Shown here: piece by piece, positions 46,327 to 57,419 of the stretch
Layout of the letters: each line of letters opens with the position of its first letter
Numbering within the stretch: position 1 is the stretch's first letter
DNA from: Gnetum montanum
Lineage: Eukaryota; Streptophyta; Gnetopsida; Gnetales; Gnetaceae
Length of the DNA stretch: 64,000 nt
Direction of reading: 5' to 3'
Assembly (NCBI GenBank): GCA_015680685.1
Contig: MNCI01001419.1
Span: forward strand, 203,396-267,395
Position numbers and translations under genes: made by a program
The notes under the pieces: generated by a model
Told to the model about the DNA's origin: nothing
The model's input: the letters and a program-made list of their open reading frames with translations, nothing else
Database searches by the model: none

Positions 46327-48740
46327 GGCACCAAAATTGAAACACCTTTTCAACTAAGGGAGAAGTAGCCTAAAGTTGGAAGGGGCCAACAAGAACAAGC
46401 CCAAGAATTGTTGGAGGAAACCCATGTAATAGGACCTTTTCATGAGAAGCCTGAAGTGGAATCTATTTGACAAATTCTTGAAGAAGAAGTGTCCACCGAG
46501 AAATCACAACAAGGAGAAGTGCCTAGACCCCCACCAAGGCTTGAAGTCACTTTGACTCAAGCCTACCTTAACATCATTAGGTCCCAAGAGATTCAACGAT
46601 TAATTCTCCAAGAAATGAACTTTGGGTCATTCATAGAGAAATCTCAAGTGAAAGTTAAAACAAAACTTCAAACCTCTCCCATGTGGCCAATTATCACATC
46701 TAGTGGGGAATGGTACATGGAAGAGACATATCTCTTCTAAAATAATTGAATGCTGAGATCCATAGTCAAGATCAAGGATATTCAAGTATCCTACTCAGTT
46801 GAAGCTATTGTGCAAGCACTAGGGTTGCTTGACATTGGGACACAATTGGTGGAGCTATCAACGAAAGGTGATTCTTTGGCAAGGAAGGAGTAGACTCAGT
46901 AGTGCTACGAGTTTGACCATAAGGAGTATGGCATGCTCACACTGATGGAGCATATCTATTTCGAAATTGCAACCTATCACCTCAATCCAACAATGAGGCC
47001 TAGTAAGGTGACCACCTTCTCTGCCCAAGCATGCATAACTCTAAGTAGAAAATTTCCTATGAACCTTCCATAACTCATCTACTTGGAAATTGAGAAGCAT
47101 TTCAAAGAAAACAAACATGGAAGGAAAACCTTGCCCTTTCCATGCCTCATTTGAAAACTCTACAAAAGGACAAGAATCGACTACTATTCAAATGACACAA
47201 TCAAGCATGATCCTTTGCCCTCATGATCTGAGATTATGAAAGATAAGATGCTAACAAAAACTCAGGAAGAGGAGTAGCTGCCACTACCACCACCCACTCA
47301 AGAAATAACATCGAAAGCCTACATAGCCATTGAGCATCTATGCAAAAGCTTAGAGTAGCTCTTGAGTGAGCAAGAGCAACGTACAAGGATGAGTGTTGTG
47401 GATCCATCTATGTATCAACTAGCAATGAGTCACCTTAATGAGGTGACTTAAAAAATTAGTCAAATGGAGAGTGGCGGGCCAATATTCTTTGCCCAATGAA
47501 CATAGTTTCTTATAACGTCAAATCCTAATTCTTGAGAGGTGACAGTGTCATTATCACAACACCATTTATTCCAAAAAATCTTTGGAAATGCCGCCACCTT
47601 CTTGGTGCAATTAGAGGAAGGTGAAGGAGAAACTTTCTTGATGATGCAACACCAAGGACAGGAGACAACAACTAAAGTGGTTGTTGACCATGTAGCTGAA
47701 GCACTCAATGCACCTGAAGCATATGTACTAAACATATCTGCACTTCGAGAGGTGTAGACATCCATGGGCATAGTTAGTGGGAAACTAAATGCAACATAGC
47801 ATGAGAAATTGCTGGATTAACTAGTGGGGACTGGGAAACCAATTTTGAATATATTCAATTTTCCAGAAAACATCACCACAACCTAGTCGGAGCTGCTAGA
47901 TGCAAGGGGCACATGCATCATTATAGAGGGGCAACTTGAAATAGCTCAAGCACAAAATCAATGCTTAGCCATGAAGGTTGTTGAATTATGTGCCCACCTT
48001 GATGATCCTATGATCCTCATCCTAACAACAATCAGAGATGAAGCTTTCCAATACCTTTGAGAATGATTTAGGAAGGCTGAGGAGGAGGTAGTAATGGCCA
48101 TCTTTAACTAGTCCATAGCATAAGTAAAGACATACTCAATTTAGAAGGACTTGGCTTGGATGCGCTAGGAGAATAAGGCTCTAAGTACATAGAATCATTT
48201 CTTGTGCAATGTTGATACCTAGAAGGAACAAATGAAAGAATTTATTCATCAACAATAGGAGTAGCTTGCCAGAGTGAACATTGAGTTAAGGAGACTAACT
48301 ATAAAAAATTGGAATTTATCAATGAAAGAAGTTTAAGCCTTATGCCAAAAATCTGCTATCGAAATTACCACTTGGAAGAATGAAGCCTTAAAGTTTGAAA
48401 GAGTGAAAGATCACTATAGAGACCAGGATGGCCTACAGAAGGAAATAAAAAAAAAGTATATCCAAATGGTGAAGGCAAAAATAAATGAAGCCCTCTAGCA
48501 ACTCTAACAAGGGAAAGGAGTTTGGTAGCCCATCATTGATGCGATTGATGCCTACAATAAAGCAAAGATCTACTTAAAGGAGTTGCAAATAGAAGAAATA
48601 ACAGAGTACATGGAGTTGTCCAACCTCCGTTACGTGAACCTAGCTATGTTGACTACTAGATGACCATGGTTAGAGTTACAAAAACAAGTGCCTAGCTCTT
48701 ATTTGTTATATGAGGTAGATTTTAAGCATCATAAAGACAT
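46327..48740 (+). pseudogene. Element B 3' ORF (ORF3), cut by element C
   Basis: One frame runs from about 46,327 to 48,740 (about 800 codons) with no net frameshift but about 34 stops, most of them TAG. Content: acidic N-terminus (QEQAQELLEETHVIGPFHEK), PRPPPRLEVTLTQAYLNII, a middle with YFEIATYHLNPTMRP, LPLPPPTQEI linker, then SMYQLAMSHLNEV and long helical, coiled-coil-like stretches to EITEYMELSNLRYVNLAMLT and SYLLYEVDFKHHKDI, where the element C LTR interrupts. The C-terminal two thirds are homologous to the 3' ORF of A. It follows pol in the same orientation, like the env-like ORF of Athila; no signal peptide or obvious membrane segment is visible. Function unknown. Confidence 0.75.
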
Positions 48741-49549
48741 TGATGAGTAGTGAAATATCCCTACACCCAACCATACAAATACGAGCATTCACGCATGATC
48801 CGATCAAACTCCAAGGATTAAGTGCTTACACACATACACAGAACAAAGATGAATTATGTAATTTTTGTCTTCCCAAGCTTACTTGTAAGGCACAGTTATA
48901 TGGTTAAGTAAACTCGAGGTATATGATTTTTATTATTTTATGTTTTATGTTCTTGGTGCTTAAAATAGAGAAATGAAATAATTTAATAACTAATTTGATT
49001 TACTAATTAACTATTCTCTAACTAGTCCTAACACCAGCATCTATTCCCACTCTCCGGACACATCCTAAACCAGTGTAACACTACTGGGATTACCAAATGC
49101 TAGTCATTATTGGGTTACCAAGTGTTCCATGTATGCTCGAAGTGGTCATGCTGAGTGTGCTAACTTGTTGATAATTAATAATTATATAGAAATACCCTTA
49201 ATTAACTAATGAGAACAGTAAATAACATTAAATGCAATAGTTAAGCTATGCTAAATGTAGCAAGGTTTATCATAAAGTTTGGCTTTATTTTTGGACACAA
49301 GGTATGCTTAGGTACAAAATCCTCGAATAAAGATCCGTTTACTTTATGACTCCTACTACGGGCACTCAAAAATAATTTTAACTTTGGAAAGGAAAAACTG
49401 CAAGAGTTTGGCTACGGACTGGAAGAAAAACTATTCAAGAGCAAGCACCCCTACCTCTTATTTATAGCCAATGAGACAAGTTTTGACATTGTGTATTTGA
49501 TGTTGCTTGGTCGATACCAACATTGCATATTCGATATCAGGACTTATCA
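48741..49549 (-). repeat. Element C 3' LTR (809 bp)
   Basis: In plus-strand terms it starts TGATGAGT (48,741) and ends GACTTATCA (49,549), with the TATA box at 49,459-49,466 (minus). The end block reads as the reverse complement of the element B LTR end. Confidence 0.85.
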
Positions 49550-49558
49550 TACCCCCAC
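49550..49558 (-). promoter_or_regulatory. Polypurine tract of element C
   Basis: GTGGGGGTA on the minus strand, directly before the LTR start, followed upstream by the same 'aactctaggatgacttttca'-like sequence as in element A. Confidence 0.7.
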
Positions 49559-51500
49559 GATTGAATGAAAAGTCATCCTAGAGTTCCTTACAAAATATTG
49601 GAAAGGTATGGAAGTATTGATTGAACGACACTAATGGTGACATGGAATGACAAACTCAAAGTGCCCAGTGAATGGATCGACAAATGTATTATAGCATTTA
49701 TGTTCATAACCATTTTTGTGAACACTATACATAGATGACATCTAGACCCTCATTTGATAGCTTGAGGAGAGAGATAGAAAAGAAAATAAGGCACATTGCT
49801 ACTAATGTCAAAAATGTGCACATTGTTGTTCATCCATGGCCACATGACCAAGCTTGTTCCTTCCATAAATGTTCTTGCTCTAGTCCATCTTGAGTGCTTC
49901 CTTCTATCCTAGTCCATTGTTCATGTGATCACCATCTACACACACAACATAGTTCACGAATTAGCAAGGATAGATAAGATATAATGCAGTGGATACCTTT
50001 CCTCGATATGAAGAACATTGGCTAGGTTGTGGGTATGGAAAATACTAGGTTTGAGGTTTGTAAGTGATAACTACCCAAGGTGTAGAGGTAAGATAAGTAA
50101 TGGAATGGAAAAATTTGCCATAGGGCCTCCATGACTAAGAGCGAACCTCTGGTAGCAATAGGATGGAAAATGAAAGAAAAAGGAAAGTAAGAGGAATAAC
50201 AATGGTGAAGCAAATAAATATGCATAGAAGGGGAGAGAAAAACAAAAATAGATGTCATGGATGGGATGAAATGAGAAATATTTGATTGCAAGGGATATTT
50301 AAGGAAAAGAACTTAATAATTACACCAAAAAGGAATGCCAGTAGGTCCTACCCAAAGTAGGGTCATGCTCTTTATGCCCTAGCAAACCCACAAACCAAAG
50401 AGTCTATAGGCTCTAGGAATGACATATGGAAACAATAGTTAAGAATTTACCAACAAGAATTTACTAAAGACTAACAATGCGTTGACCAAGATATAGACTA
50501 ATCATAAAATTGGCAATGACATGGAATCTTGAAATCAGGGTTGTGCAATGTAGAAAAAGAAGAGAGAGAGAATGAAATGGAATCCTGAAATCAAGGTTGT
50601 GCAAAGTCCCTTTTGTAATACGTGGTTAAGTTGGCTTAATAAAATTCAGCCCAAATCCAGATTAAAACTAACCACATCTAGTGACCTTGCATCAACACAC
50701 TTGACCAACCCATCCTCTTGAACCAACAAGAATGCTTCTACATGGCAACCACCATTCCAAAAAGAGAAAAATAGAGAAATAGGAAGTGAGAAAGGGCCTT
50801 AGTTAGAGGAAACCTTTAGGCATGGGTAACATGTCTTTCAAGTACCATAACAAGTGCTTGTAGCTCATTTTCTTGTATTATGTCTAAGGGGTGTGCTTTG
50901 AATTCCCATCAATTTTTTGTTTTGTTTTTTTTTTATTATAATGTGGAAACCACACTATGAAAAGACTTTTTTTATTCATTCAACTTCTTGATATTAGTCA
51001 ATAGCAAAACAGTAGAAATCCTATAAAAAACAACCAAGTACCCAAGAGAATAGCTAGCACAAATGCGTCAAATCCCCTTGGAGTTACACCCTTTTCAATC
51101 CATTCGAATCTATCCATTGTTTGAAGAATACCAAGCCACAAATTCATTAATAGGTTTCATTAGAAAAAGGAACAATACATTTCCAAAGCAAAGGGAGACC
51201 ATAGATTTGAATGGATGAATGGATGACATGGACTCATTACCTATTTTATCAAAACAAACTATATCTTAGTATCAACATTAAAAGTTAAAGGTAAAAATTA
51301 AACATTAGCAATCAACACTATTATAGTACAACCCATCATTATGAGCACTTATTATGTGATGAGTGAGAATAAATCAGACAAAATGTAATGATGGTATAAA
51401 ACAAAAGAAAGTAAAAATGAAAAAGACAAAAATGTGTAAAAAAAATGTAAAAATGTGTAAAACAAAAAAAAAGACAAAATAAATTAAAAACTTAGAATAA
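49559..51500 (-). other. Non-coding spacer of element C
   Basis: Homologous to the pol-ORF3 spacer of B (shared 'gaattcaaagcacaccc', 'ctttctcacttcct', 'ggaatggtggttg'). It leads straight to the polypurine tract; no ORF3 is present. The short ORF at 50,022-50,291 has no support. Confidence 0.6.
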
Positions 51501-52800
51501 TTAGCATTGGTGGACCTCTCCCCCATGATTGAGTTGGAAGGAGGAGATCCAAAATAATGAGTATGGCTATCCATCAACAGAGGTAGTGTTAGTACTGGTC
51601 ACGTTGGGCTCATGGAAGGGTTTGGTTTGCTGGATGTTGACCAATAATTTCTTATCTAGGCTTCCAGGTTTATAGATCATCACGGCCCCTAAAGGAAAAT
51701 TTTTGTGAATGATATAAGGTCCTTCCACAACATTTGGAATTTAGTTCATTGTGTCATATGTGCAGGATTTTAATAAAAAACCCTATCTTCTAGTTGGTAT
51801 TTGACTTTTCTAATTCTTAGGTCATGACGTTGTTTGTTGAAGGCTTTGTACAATTCATTGGATAATAGGGTGGCTAATCGATTTTCATCTAGCAAGTTAA
51901 GATTCATTAATCTTTCTTTCTATGATAGATTAAGGTCAAGGTTAAGGTCACATGCTGTTGATAGTATACAAAGCTTAGCTTGGATAGGAAGTGTTGGAAG
52001 TTTACCATACACTAACTCATAGGGAAAATAGCCTATAGGGAGTTTCCATGTGGAGTAGTAGGCCTAAAGAGCGTCATTTAGTTTGGTGCTCCAGTCCACC
52101 TATATTTGCTAATGGTTCATGTCAAAATTTTTGTAATTTCCCTATTGGTGACTTTAGCTTGATCATTCTCTTGAGGATGATATTATGTAGTTAGTTTATG
52201 CTCAACTCCTAAGCATTACATCAACTTTCAAAAAGTTGCACCTGTAAAGTGTGTACCATTATCAGAAATAAGTGCACCAAGCACACCAAACATGTTTATG
52301 ATTTGTTGTTGAACAAATTGTGCAATGATATATGATGTACAATTAGTAATGGTGGCTACTTCTACCCATTTTGTAAAATAATCAATAGCAACAATAATGT
52401 ATGATTTTCCATTGAACATCAGTGTAATAGGTCCCATAAAATCAATACTCCATATGTTAAAGGGTTTTAAGGGTTGAATCCATTGTTGTGGGTCCTCCAT
52501 TCTAGCAATCATTCCCCCATCATGTTGGTAGCATTGACAAGATTAGACAAAATGATGGACATCCCAAAATAAGGTAGGCCAATAGTATCCTGCAAGCAAG
52601 ATTTTAATGGTTGTTTTTCTACTAGCGTAATGACCCTTAGAAGGGCCCTCATGAGTGTCTTGGAGAACTTGCAAATGATCCACATAGAGAACACATCATC
52701 AGGCCAAGCCATCAGGACATACCTTGTAAAGGTGCTTATTGATTGCCATGAAGTGTTTGACTCAGTGGAGAAACTGTTGTTTCTTTCTAACATCTAGCCC
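51501..52800 (-). pseudogene. Element C integrase
   Basis: Minus-strand blocks match element B: PLKPFNIWSIDFMGPITLMF, IIVAIDYFTKWVEVATITNC (52,430-52,340), QQIINMFGVLGALISDNGTHF with the second catalytic Asp intact (52,310-52,245), then decayed sequence through 51,540. The N-terminal zinc-finger region (52,793-52,509) is in a different frame and poorly kept. Better preserved around the active site than B. Confidence 0.8.
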
Positions 52801-52899
52801 TTGTGGTGTTTCTTGTATGAGAAGATAAGTAAGAATGCTACTATATCAATTTTTATTTATGGGTGATTTTTGTGGGTGATTGATTGTTTATTACACCTA

Positions 52900-53597
52900 C
52901 AAAGAGGAGTTCATTAGGGAAGTGATCAAAAATTGGGTGTTCATCCTCTTTGTTATCCCATCAAAACCATGATAAATAATTGGCAACAACATTCTTGGTG
53001 CCTTTACGATCCACCATTGTAAGATCAAACTCTTGCAAGATTACAAGCCATCGTATGATGTGAGGGCTTACCATTGGTTTATTCATAAGGAACCAAATTG
53101 CACTATGATCCATGTGTAAAAATAATTTATAGCCTAATATATAGTGCCTAAATTTTTCTAGTGCAAACACCATAGCCATTAATCCTTTTTCTGTTATGGT
53201 ATAGTTGAGTTGTGCACTAGATATACTTTGACTTGCATAGTGAATGTAATAGGGACATTTTTGGTCATCTAACTATGTAAGTACGGATCCTAAAGTAAAA
53301 TTAGATGCATCAATCATTATATGGAATGGCTTGGACCAGTTAGGAGGTTGTAGAATGGGTGTTTCTACGAGATTTTACCTTAAGGTTTGGAAAGCTAGCT
53401 CACATTCCTTGGTCCATTCAAAGGGTACGTCCTTCTTCATTAATTCTACCAATGGTTTTACAATCTTTGAAAAGTTCTCGATGAAATGTCTATAATAGCC
53501 AGTGTGTCCAAGGAATGATTGGACATCTTTTACAATTTTAGGTTGATGAGTGATTCCCTGGATGACTTTAATATTTTTAAGATCTACCTCTAATGAA
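52900..53597 (-). pseudogene. Element C RT C-terminus and RNase H
   Basis: From 53,597 down: LEVDLKNIKVIQGITHQPKI, DVQSFLGHTGYYRHFIENFS, FEWTKECELAFQTL, then after decay MAMVFALEKFRHYILGYKLF and HMDHSAIWFLMNKPMVSPHI (53,179-53,060). These are the connection and RNase H regions. Upstream RT (fingers and palm with the catalytic Asp pair) is gone; the open frame continues into LTR sequence by chance (53,598-53,638). Confidence 0.8.
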
Positions 53598-53599
53598 CT

Positions 53600-54404
53600 A
53601 TGATATCGTGTACGCGATAGAGGTACCCTTACACTCAATCATACAAATACAAGTATTTCATGCATGATCCGGTCGAACTCCAAGGACCAAGTGCTGATGC
53701 ACCTTAATGGAACACTCAAGGTTAATTAATCGTTGTCTTCCCAAAGTTACTTGTATTATCACGGTTGTATGGTTAAGTAAGCTTGAGGTATATGATTTTT
53801 TATAGATTTTGTATTTTTTATGTCTTCTGCTAATAAAGGAAAGGGAGAGAGAAATAAGTGGCTAACTTACATTAACTATTCATTAACTAGTTGCTAAATG
53901 TTCCTAACACCAGTATTTTTTCCCACTTGCTATACACATCCTAAACTAGTGCAACACTGCTGGGATTACCAAACACTAATCGTTACTAGGTTACCAAGTG
54001 CTACATGCATGCTCGAAGCGATCATACTAAGTGTATTAACTAAGGGGGTTGAAGGTTGAGAGAGATATTAATTAACTCAGAAAGCATTAAATAATCATTA
54101 ATTATTAATTAGCTTAATTTTTATGCTGCAAGGTTTATCATAAAGTTCATCTTTATTGTTGTACACAAAATTGTGCTCACGTACAAATTGCTCAAATAAA
54201 GATCCGTTCACTCTATGACTCCTACTATGGGCACATAGAAATAATCCTAACTCTAGAATGACAAAACTGCAAGAGTTTGGCTAAGGGTCTAAATCTAAGT
54301 GTATCAGAACCAAGGGTACCACCTCTTATTTATAGAAGGTAAGGCAAGACGTGATATCATGTATGCGATATCATGTGGTGGATGTGATATCGCGTACACA
54401 ATAA
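53600..54404 (-). repeat. Element C 5' LTR, truncated at both ends
   Basis: The body matches the other LTRs (for example 'ccggtcgaactccaagg', 'aaactgcaagagtttggcta', TATA box at 54,327-54,334). At the outer end it stops in a GATATC-rich U3 at about 54,402, without TGATGAGT. At the inner end the usual 'gccactcatca' is replaced by a stretch containing 'tatcgcgtacacgatatcat'. Confidence 0.7.
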
Positions 54405-54489
54405 TAAAGAAAAAAATATTAGTCTTAATAACGTTAAAAAATAAATGTTGAAACTTTTAACATTGTGTCATTTACACTTACCTTATAAG

Positions 54490-54785
54490 ATGAAGAGTAT
54501 GAAGTGAGTCACTTTCTTTATCTACTTGCAAGCCCTTGAATCTATCAAAACTAGTTTGCTAGAAGGAGTGACATCTACTAAAGGAGGAGGAGGGGGTTCA
54601 AAATATGAAAGTTTATATTTTTCCCTATCTTTGTCCTCTTGCTCTTATTGGCCTATTTCATCAAAGTATTTATCGATAAGGTTAGAAAAAGTAATACTTT
54701 CTTCATGTCCATCATTTTCCTTTGATGAAAACAAGTTATCCAAGAAGTATTTTCTCTATATTCTCATTTAAGAATAGAGGAAAGC
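54490..54785 (-). pseudogene. Unknown gene, last exon
   Basis: Minus-strand frame: KYFLDNLFSSKENDGHEESI, FSNLIDKYFDEIGQ, EQEDKDREKYKLSYFEPPPP and PPLVDVTPSNKLVLIDSRAC, ending at a TAA near 54,490. The acidic, Pro-rich character looks like a C-terminal tail. An acceptor-like 'gagaatatag' precedes it. It is placed in the same gene as the next feature because of strand, spacing and similar decay. Confidence 0.45.
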
Positions 54786-54866
54786 ATAGAACATAGTCTC
54801 TTAGCTTTATGTCCTAACACCTATCTATCTCTTACAATTTCTACAATTATAAAAAATGACTAAGTA

Positions 54867-56025
54867 TTAGTGCCACATCATTTTTCTAATAATGTCAAAA
54901 CTAGAAATGACATTGCATTGAAAATACTTAGCAAATTTTTTATACAAAAATAATATAAAGTATATATTTAATTTTGCTTCTAACTTCTCCTTGGAGATGC
55001 CAATTTCTAGCATCTTTGAAGTGATTTCTTTCTTAGTAATAGTCTTTCTTTTCCTTGATGCCTTTCCTTCCTCAACAATTCTACATATGCTTTCCAAAAT
55101 TCTCTCCTTTCCTACTTTGGCATCATCACTTATTTTCTTCTAGGGCTCTTCAATGCTTTCAAGTATTGAAGACCTAACCTCTTCTCTAGTCTTTGATGCT
55201 AATTTCAAAGGACTTGCTCCTTTGATGTTGTAAGCAAACATCAAGCTCCCCAAGCATTGGCATAGTGGGGGCCTAATGTTTGCTTTTGAAGCAACATTAG
55301 TTTATTTTTCTTTGCTATAGGTAAACAAAGTTACTAGTGCACTTATTAAATCATAATAAAATACAAAATTGAGCCTCTTTCTCACTAGTTTATTTTATTC
55401 CTCTTGAGGTACTTGTTCAATTTTCTTAACTACCTCTTAACTTATTAATAGTGCCTAGTTGGTTGCCCTTCCTTGACACATTATCTCATACAATTCGTAA
55501 AACCTCTTGAGGGTTAGTTCCCATTTCTTCCTATTCTTGTTGTAGAAGATTCTTTCTCTGAACAAAGGAAACAAATTCTTCAAGTCTTCATTATTCCCCT
55601 TGTTAATATTAATCGCATCTCCCTTCTATGAATCAATCCATTCTTCCATCATTGACAACTCTACTAAATCGAAGTTTGTGATGTTAATCTTTATTCCTGT
55701 CTTTGGGAACCCTAATCAATATGTTAGTGTAGCTGAATTCCAAGTAATCATCACTTGTTTTTTATCTACACAAACAACTAAAATTGGCTTGTTGACTACA
55801 TAACTCTTTATCATACCTACACACTCTATCATACTAGGGCAGGGATACTTTAAGCCTAAATCATATAAATTTTTTGTGTTGTTAAACCTTCTAAAATATT
55901 TAACCTTTTCATCCTTAAAAAACTACTTTTGGTTACTTTGTATCTCACTAGTGGACCTCACCTCATAATCCTCTACCTCTCCTATGATGTTAATAAATTT
56001 GATATCATCAATGTTTATTTGACTT
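54867..56025 (-). pseudogene. Unknown gene, main exon (~385 codons)
   Basis: One minus-strand frame runs from about 56,025 to 54,867 with eight in-frame stops and no net frameshift. Blocks: INIIGEVEDYEVRSTSEIQS, FRRFNNTKNLYDLGLKYPCP, ILVVCVDKKQVMITWNSATL, KNLFPLFRERIFYNKNRKKW, ELTLKRFYELYEIMCQGRAT, RKRLNFVFYYDLISALVTLF, then a basic, helical tail (KASRKRKTITKKEITSKMLE). I do not recognise the family. It could be a host gene family or a transposon ORF. The long conserved register and codon-like pattern make past coding very likely; function is unknown. Confidence 0.6.
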
Positions 56026-56130
56026 GAAAATAAGCATTAATTTCTATTAGTTAACTCTTTCTAAAAAAATCCAAAAAATACAAAAATAACTTTTAAATTT
56101 TTTGCTAACCTTTTTTCCTTATGATGATCC

Positions 56131-56810
56131 TTGATTCCTTTAGCTACTTAACATGATCTTCATGGACTTCATTCCATAATGGATGAAGCCACCTCCTATT
56201 TTCATACTCTCTCTAAAACCTATGAGTTTTCAAACTTTTGTATTGTACATTGAATTAGGACATCACTTGATTCCTTTAGCTACTTAACATGATCTTCATG
56301 GACTTCATTCCATAATGGATGAAGCCACCTCCTATTTTCATACTCTCTCTAAAACCTATGAGTTTTCAAACTTTTGTATTGTACATTGAATTAGGACATC
56401 ACTTGATTCCTTTAGCTACTTAACATGATCTTCATGGACTTCATTCCATAATGGATGAAGCCACCTCCTATTTTCATACTCTCTCTAAAACCTATGAGTT
56501 TTCAAACTTTTGTATTGTACATTGAATTAGGACATCACTTGATTCCTTTAGCTACTTAACATGATCTTCATGGACTTCATTCCATAATGGATGAAGCCAC
56601 CTCCTATTTTCATACTCTCTCTAAAACCTATGAGTTTTCAAACTTTTGTATTGTACATTGAATTAGGACATCACTTGATTCCTTTAGCTACTTAACATGA
56701 TCTTCATGGACTTCATTCCATAATGGATGAAGCCACCTCCTATTTTCATACTCTCTCTAAAATCTATGAATTTTCAAAATTTTGTATTGTACATTGAATT
56801 AAGACATCAC
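56131..56810. repeat. Tandem array, 5 x 136 bp, four copies identical
   Basis: Copies start at 56,131, 56,267, 56,403, 56,539 and 56,675 with 'ttgattcctttagctactta'. The first four read identically; the fifth differs at four positions. On the minus strand each copy contains an acceptor-like 'aactcatag' followed by an exon-like stretch (REYENRRWLHPLWNEVHEDH), so the array duplicates an intron/exon boundary of the surrounding unknown gene. Confidence 0.95.
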
Positions 56811-56984
56811 TTGAGGTCTCCAATTCTGATGTTGTGATATATCTTGTAATAGATTTTAAAGAAACATCATATAATTAGGACTTTGAATGTCTAGATCATT
56901 TAACTTGTACCATAAATTTCAAAGTTAGTATCTTTAGGAAAAAAAGATAACATTATTTTAACTCTAAATATTTTCTAACTTACC

Positions 56985-57415
56985 TATCAACAACAATCTA
57001 TGTGTATAGTGGGTTAGACATTTCCATTGTTGTCAATGTCTCTAGTGGTATTGTATTATTAGCACAAAATCACCAAATTCTCTATGCTCCCACAACTTGT
57101 CTAGGTGTTTCCTATATAGTAAAATGTCTTTCATCAACTCCTTAATATCTAACCATAGCTCAACAATGATCTCCATGAGCTTTGTAAATAATCTAGGAAG
57201 CATTATCTCCAAAGTTCATAAGACCACTTCTTCTCCTAGGCTTGTACATATCCCCACGTGAAATTATGTGATGCAAAATTTTAGTAACTTTGCAACTTCT
57301 TTACTCATCCATAACATTGGTAGAATCAATGTGTTATCTTCAAATAATGGCTTGGTCATTATTAAGTTGGTATTTCTTTTCTTATTTTCTAAAATGCTAC
57401 TTTTATCTATGAAAA
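56985..57415 (-). pseudogene. Unknown gene, upstream exon
   Basis: Minus-strand frame from a likely acceptor ('cttctttttcatag', 57,416): ILENKKRNTNLIMTKPLFED, LPMLWMSKEVAKLLKFCIT, LPRLFTKLMEIIVELWLDIK and ELMKDILLYRKHLDKLWEHR, then a frame change and NTIPLETLTTMEMSNPLYT. It ends at a consensus donor 'gatag/gtaagttag' at about 56,985. Helical, Leu-rich; no family recognised. Four stops and one frameshift. Confidence 0.5.
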
Positions 57416-57419
57416 AGAA

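Larger units (their letters stand above)
37185..48740 (+). mobile_element. Element B: Athila-like LTR retrotransposon, 3' end cut by element C
   Basis: Order: full 5' LTR, primer site, gag, pol (protease, RT, RNase H, integrase), a 2.1-kb non-coding spacer, then the 3' coiled-coil ORF, which stops abruptly at 48,740 where the LTR of element C begins. No 3' LTR of B was found after C. The RT lies in the group with 'EWVSPLVIV.KK.G.W.VCI.FR' and 'SFGLCN...TFQ', typical of Athila. All ORFs carry stops. Confidence 0.85.
48741..54404 (-). mobile_element. Element C: minus-strand Athila-like copy nested in element B
   Basis: In minus-strand order: truncated 5' LTR (54,404-53,600), RT C-terminal part, RNase H, integrase, spacer, polypurine tract, complete 3' LTR (49,549-48,741). 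The primer site, gag, protease and RT fingers are deleted; the LTR is fused directly to RT at about 53,598. The 3' ORF is also absent. The 3' LTR end interrupts ORF3 of element B, so C inserted into B. The other flank cannot be matched to B. Confidence 0.8.

Noticed and set aside
46327-48740. Calling ORF3 an envelope gene
   Set aside because: Position fits, but no signal peptide, membrane segment or Cys pattern is visible in the frame; called only a coiled-coil ORF.
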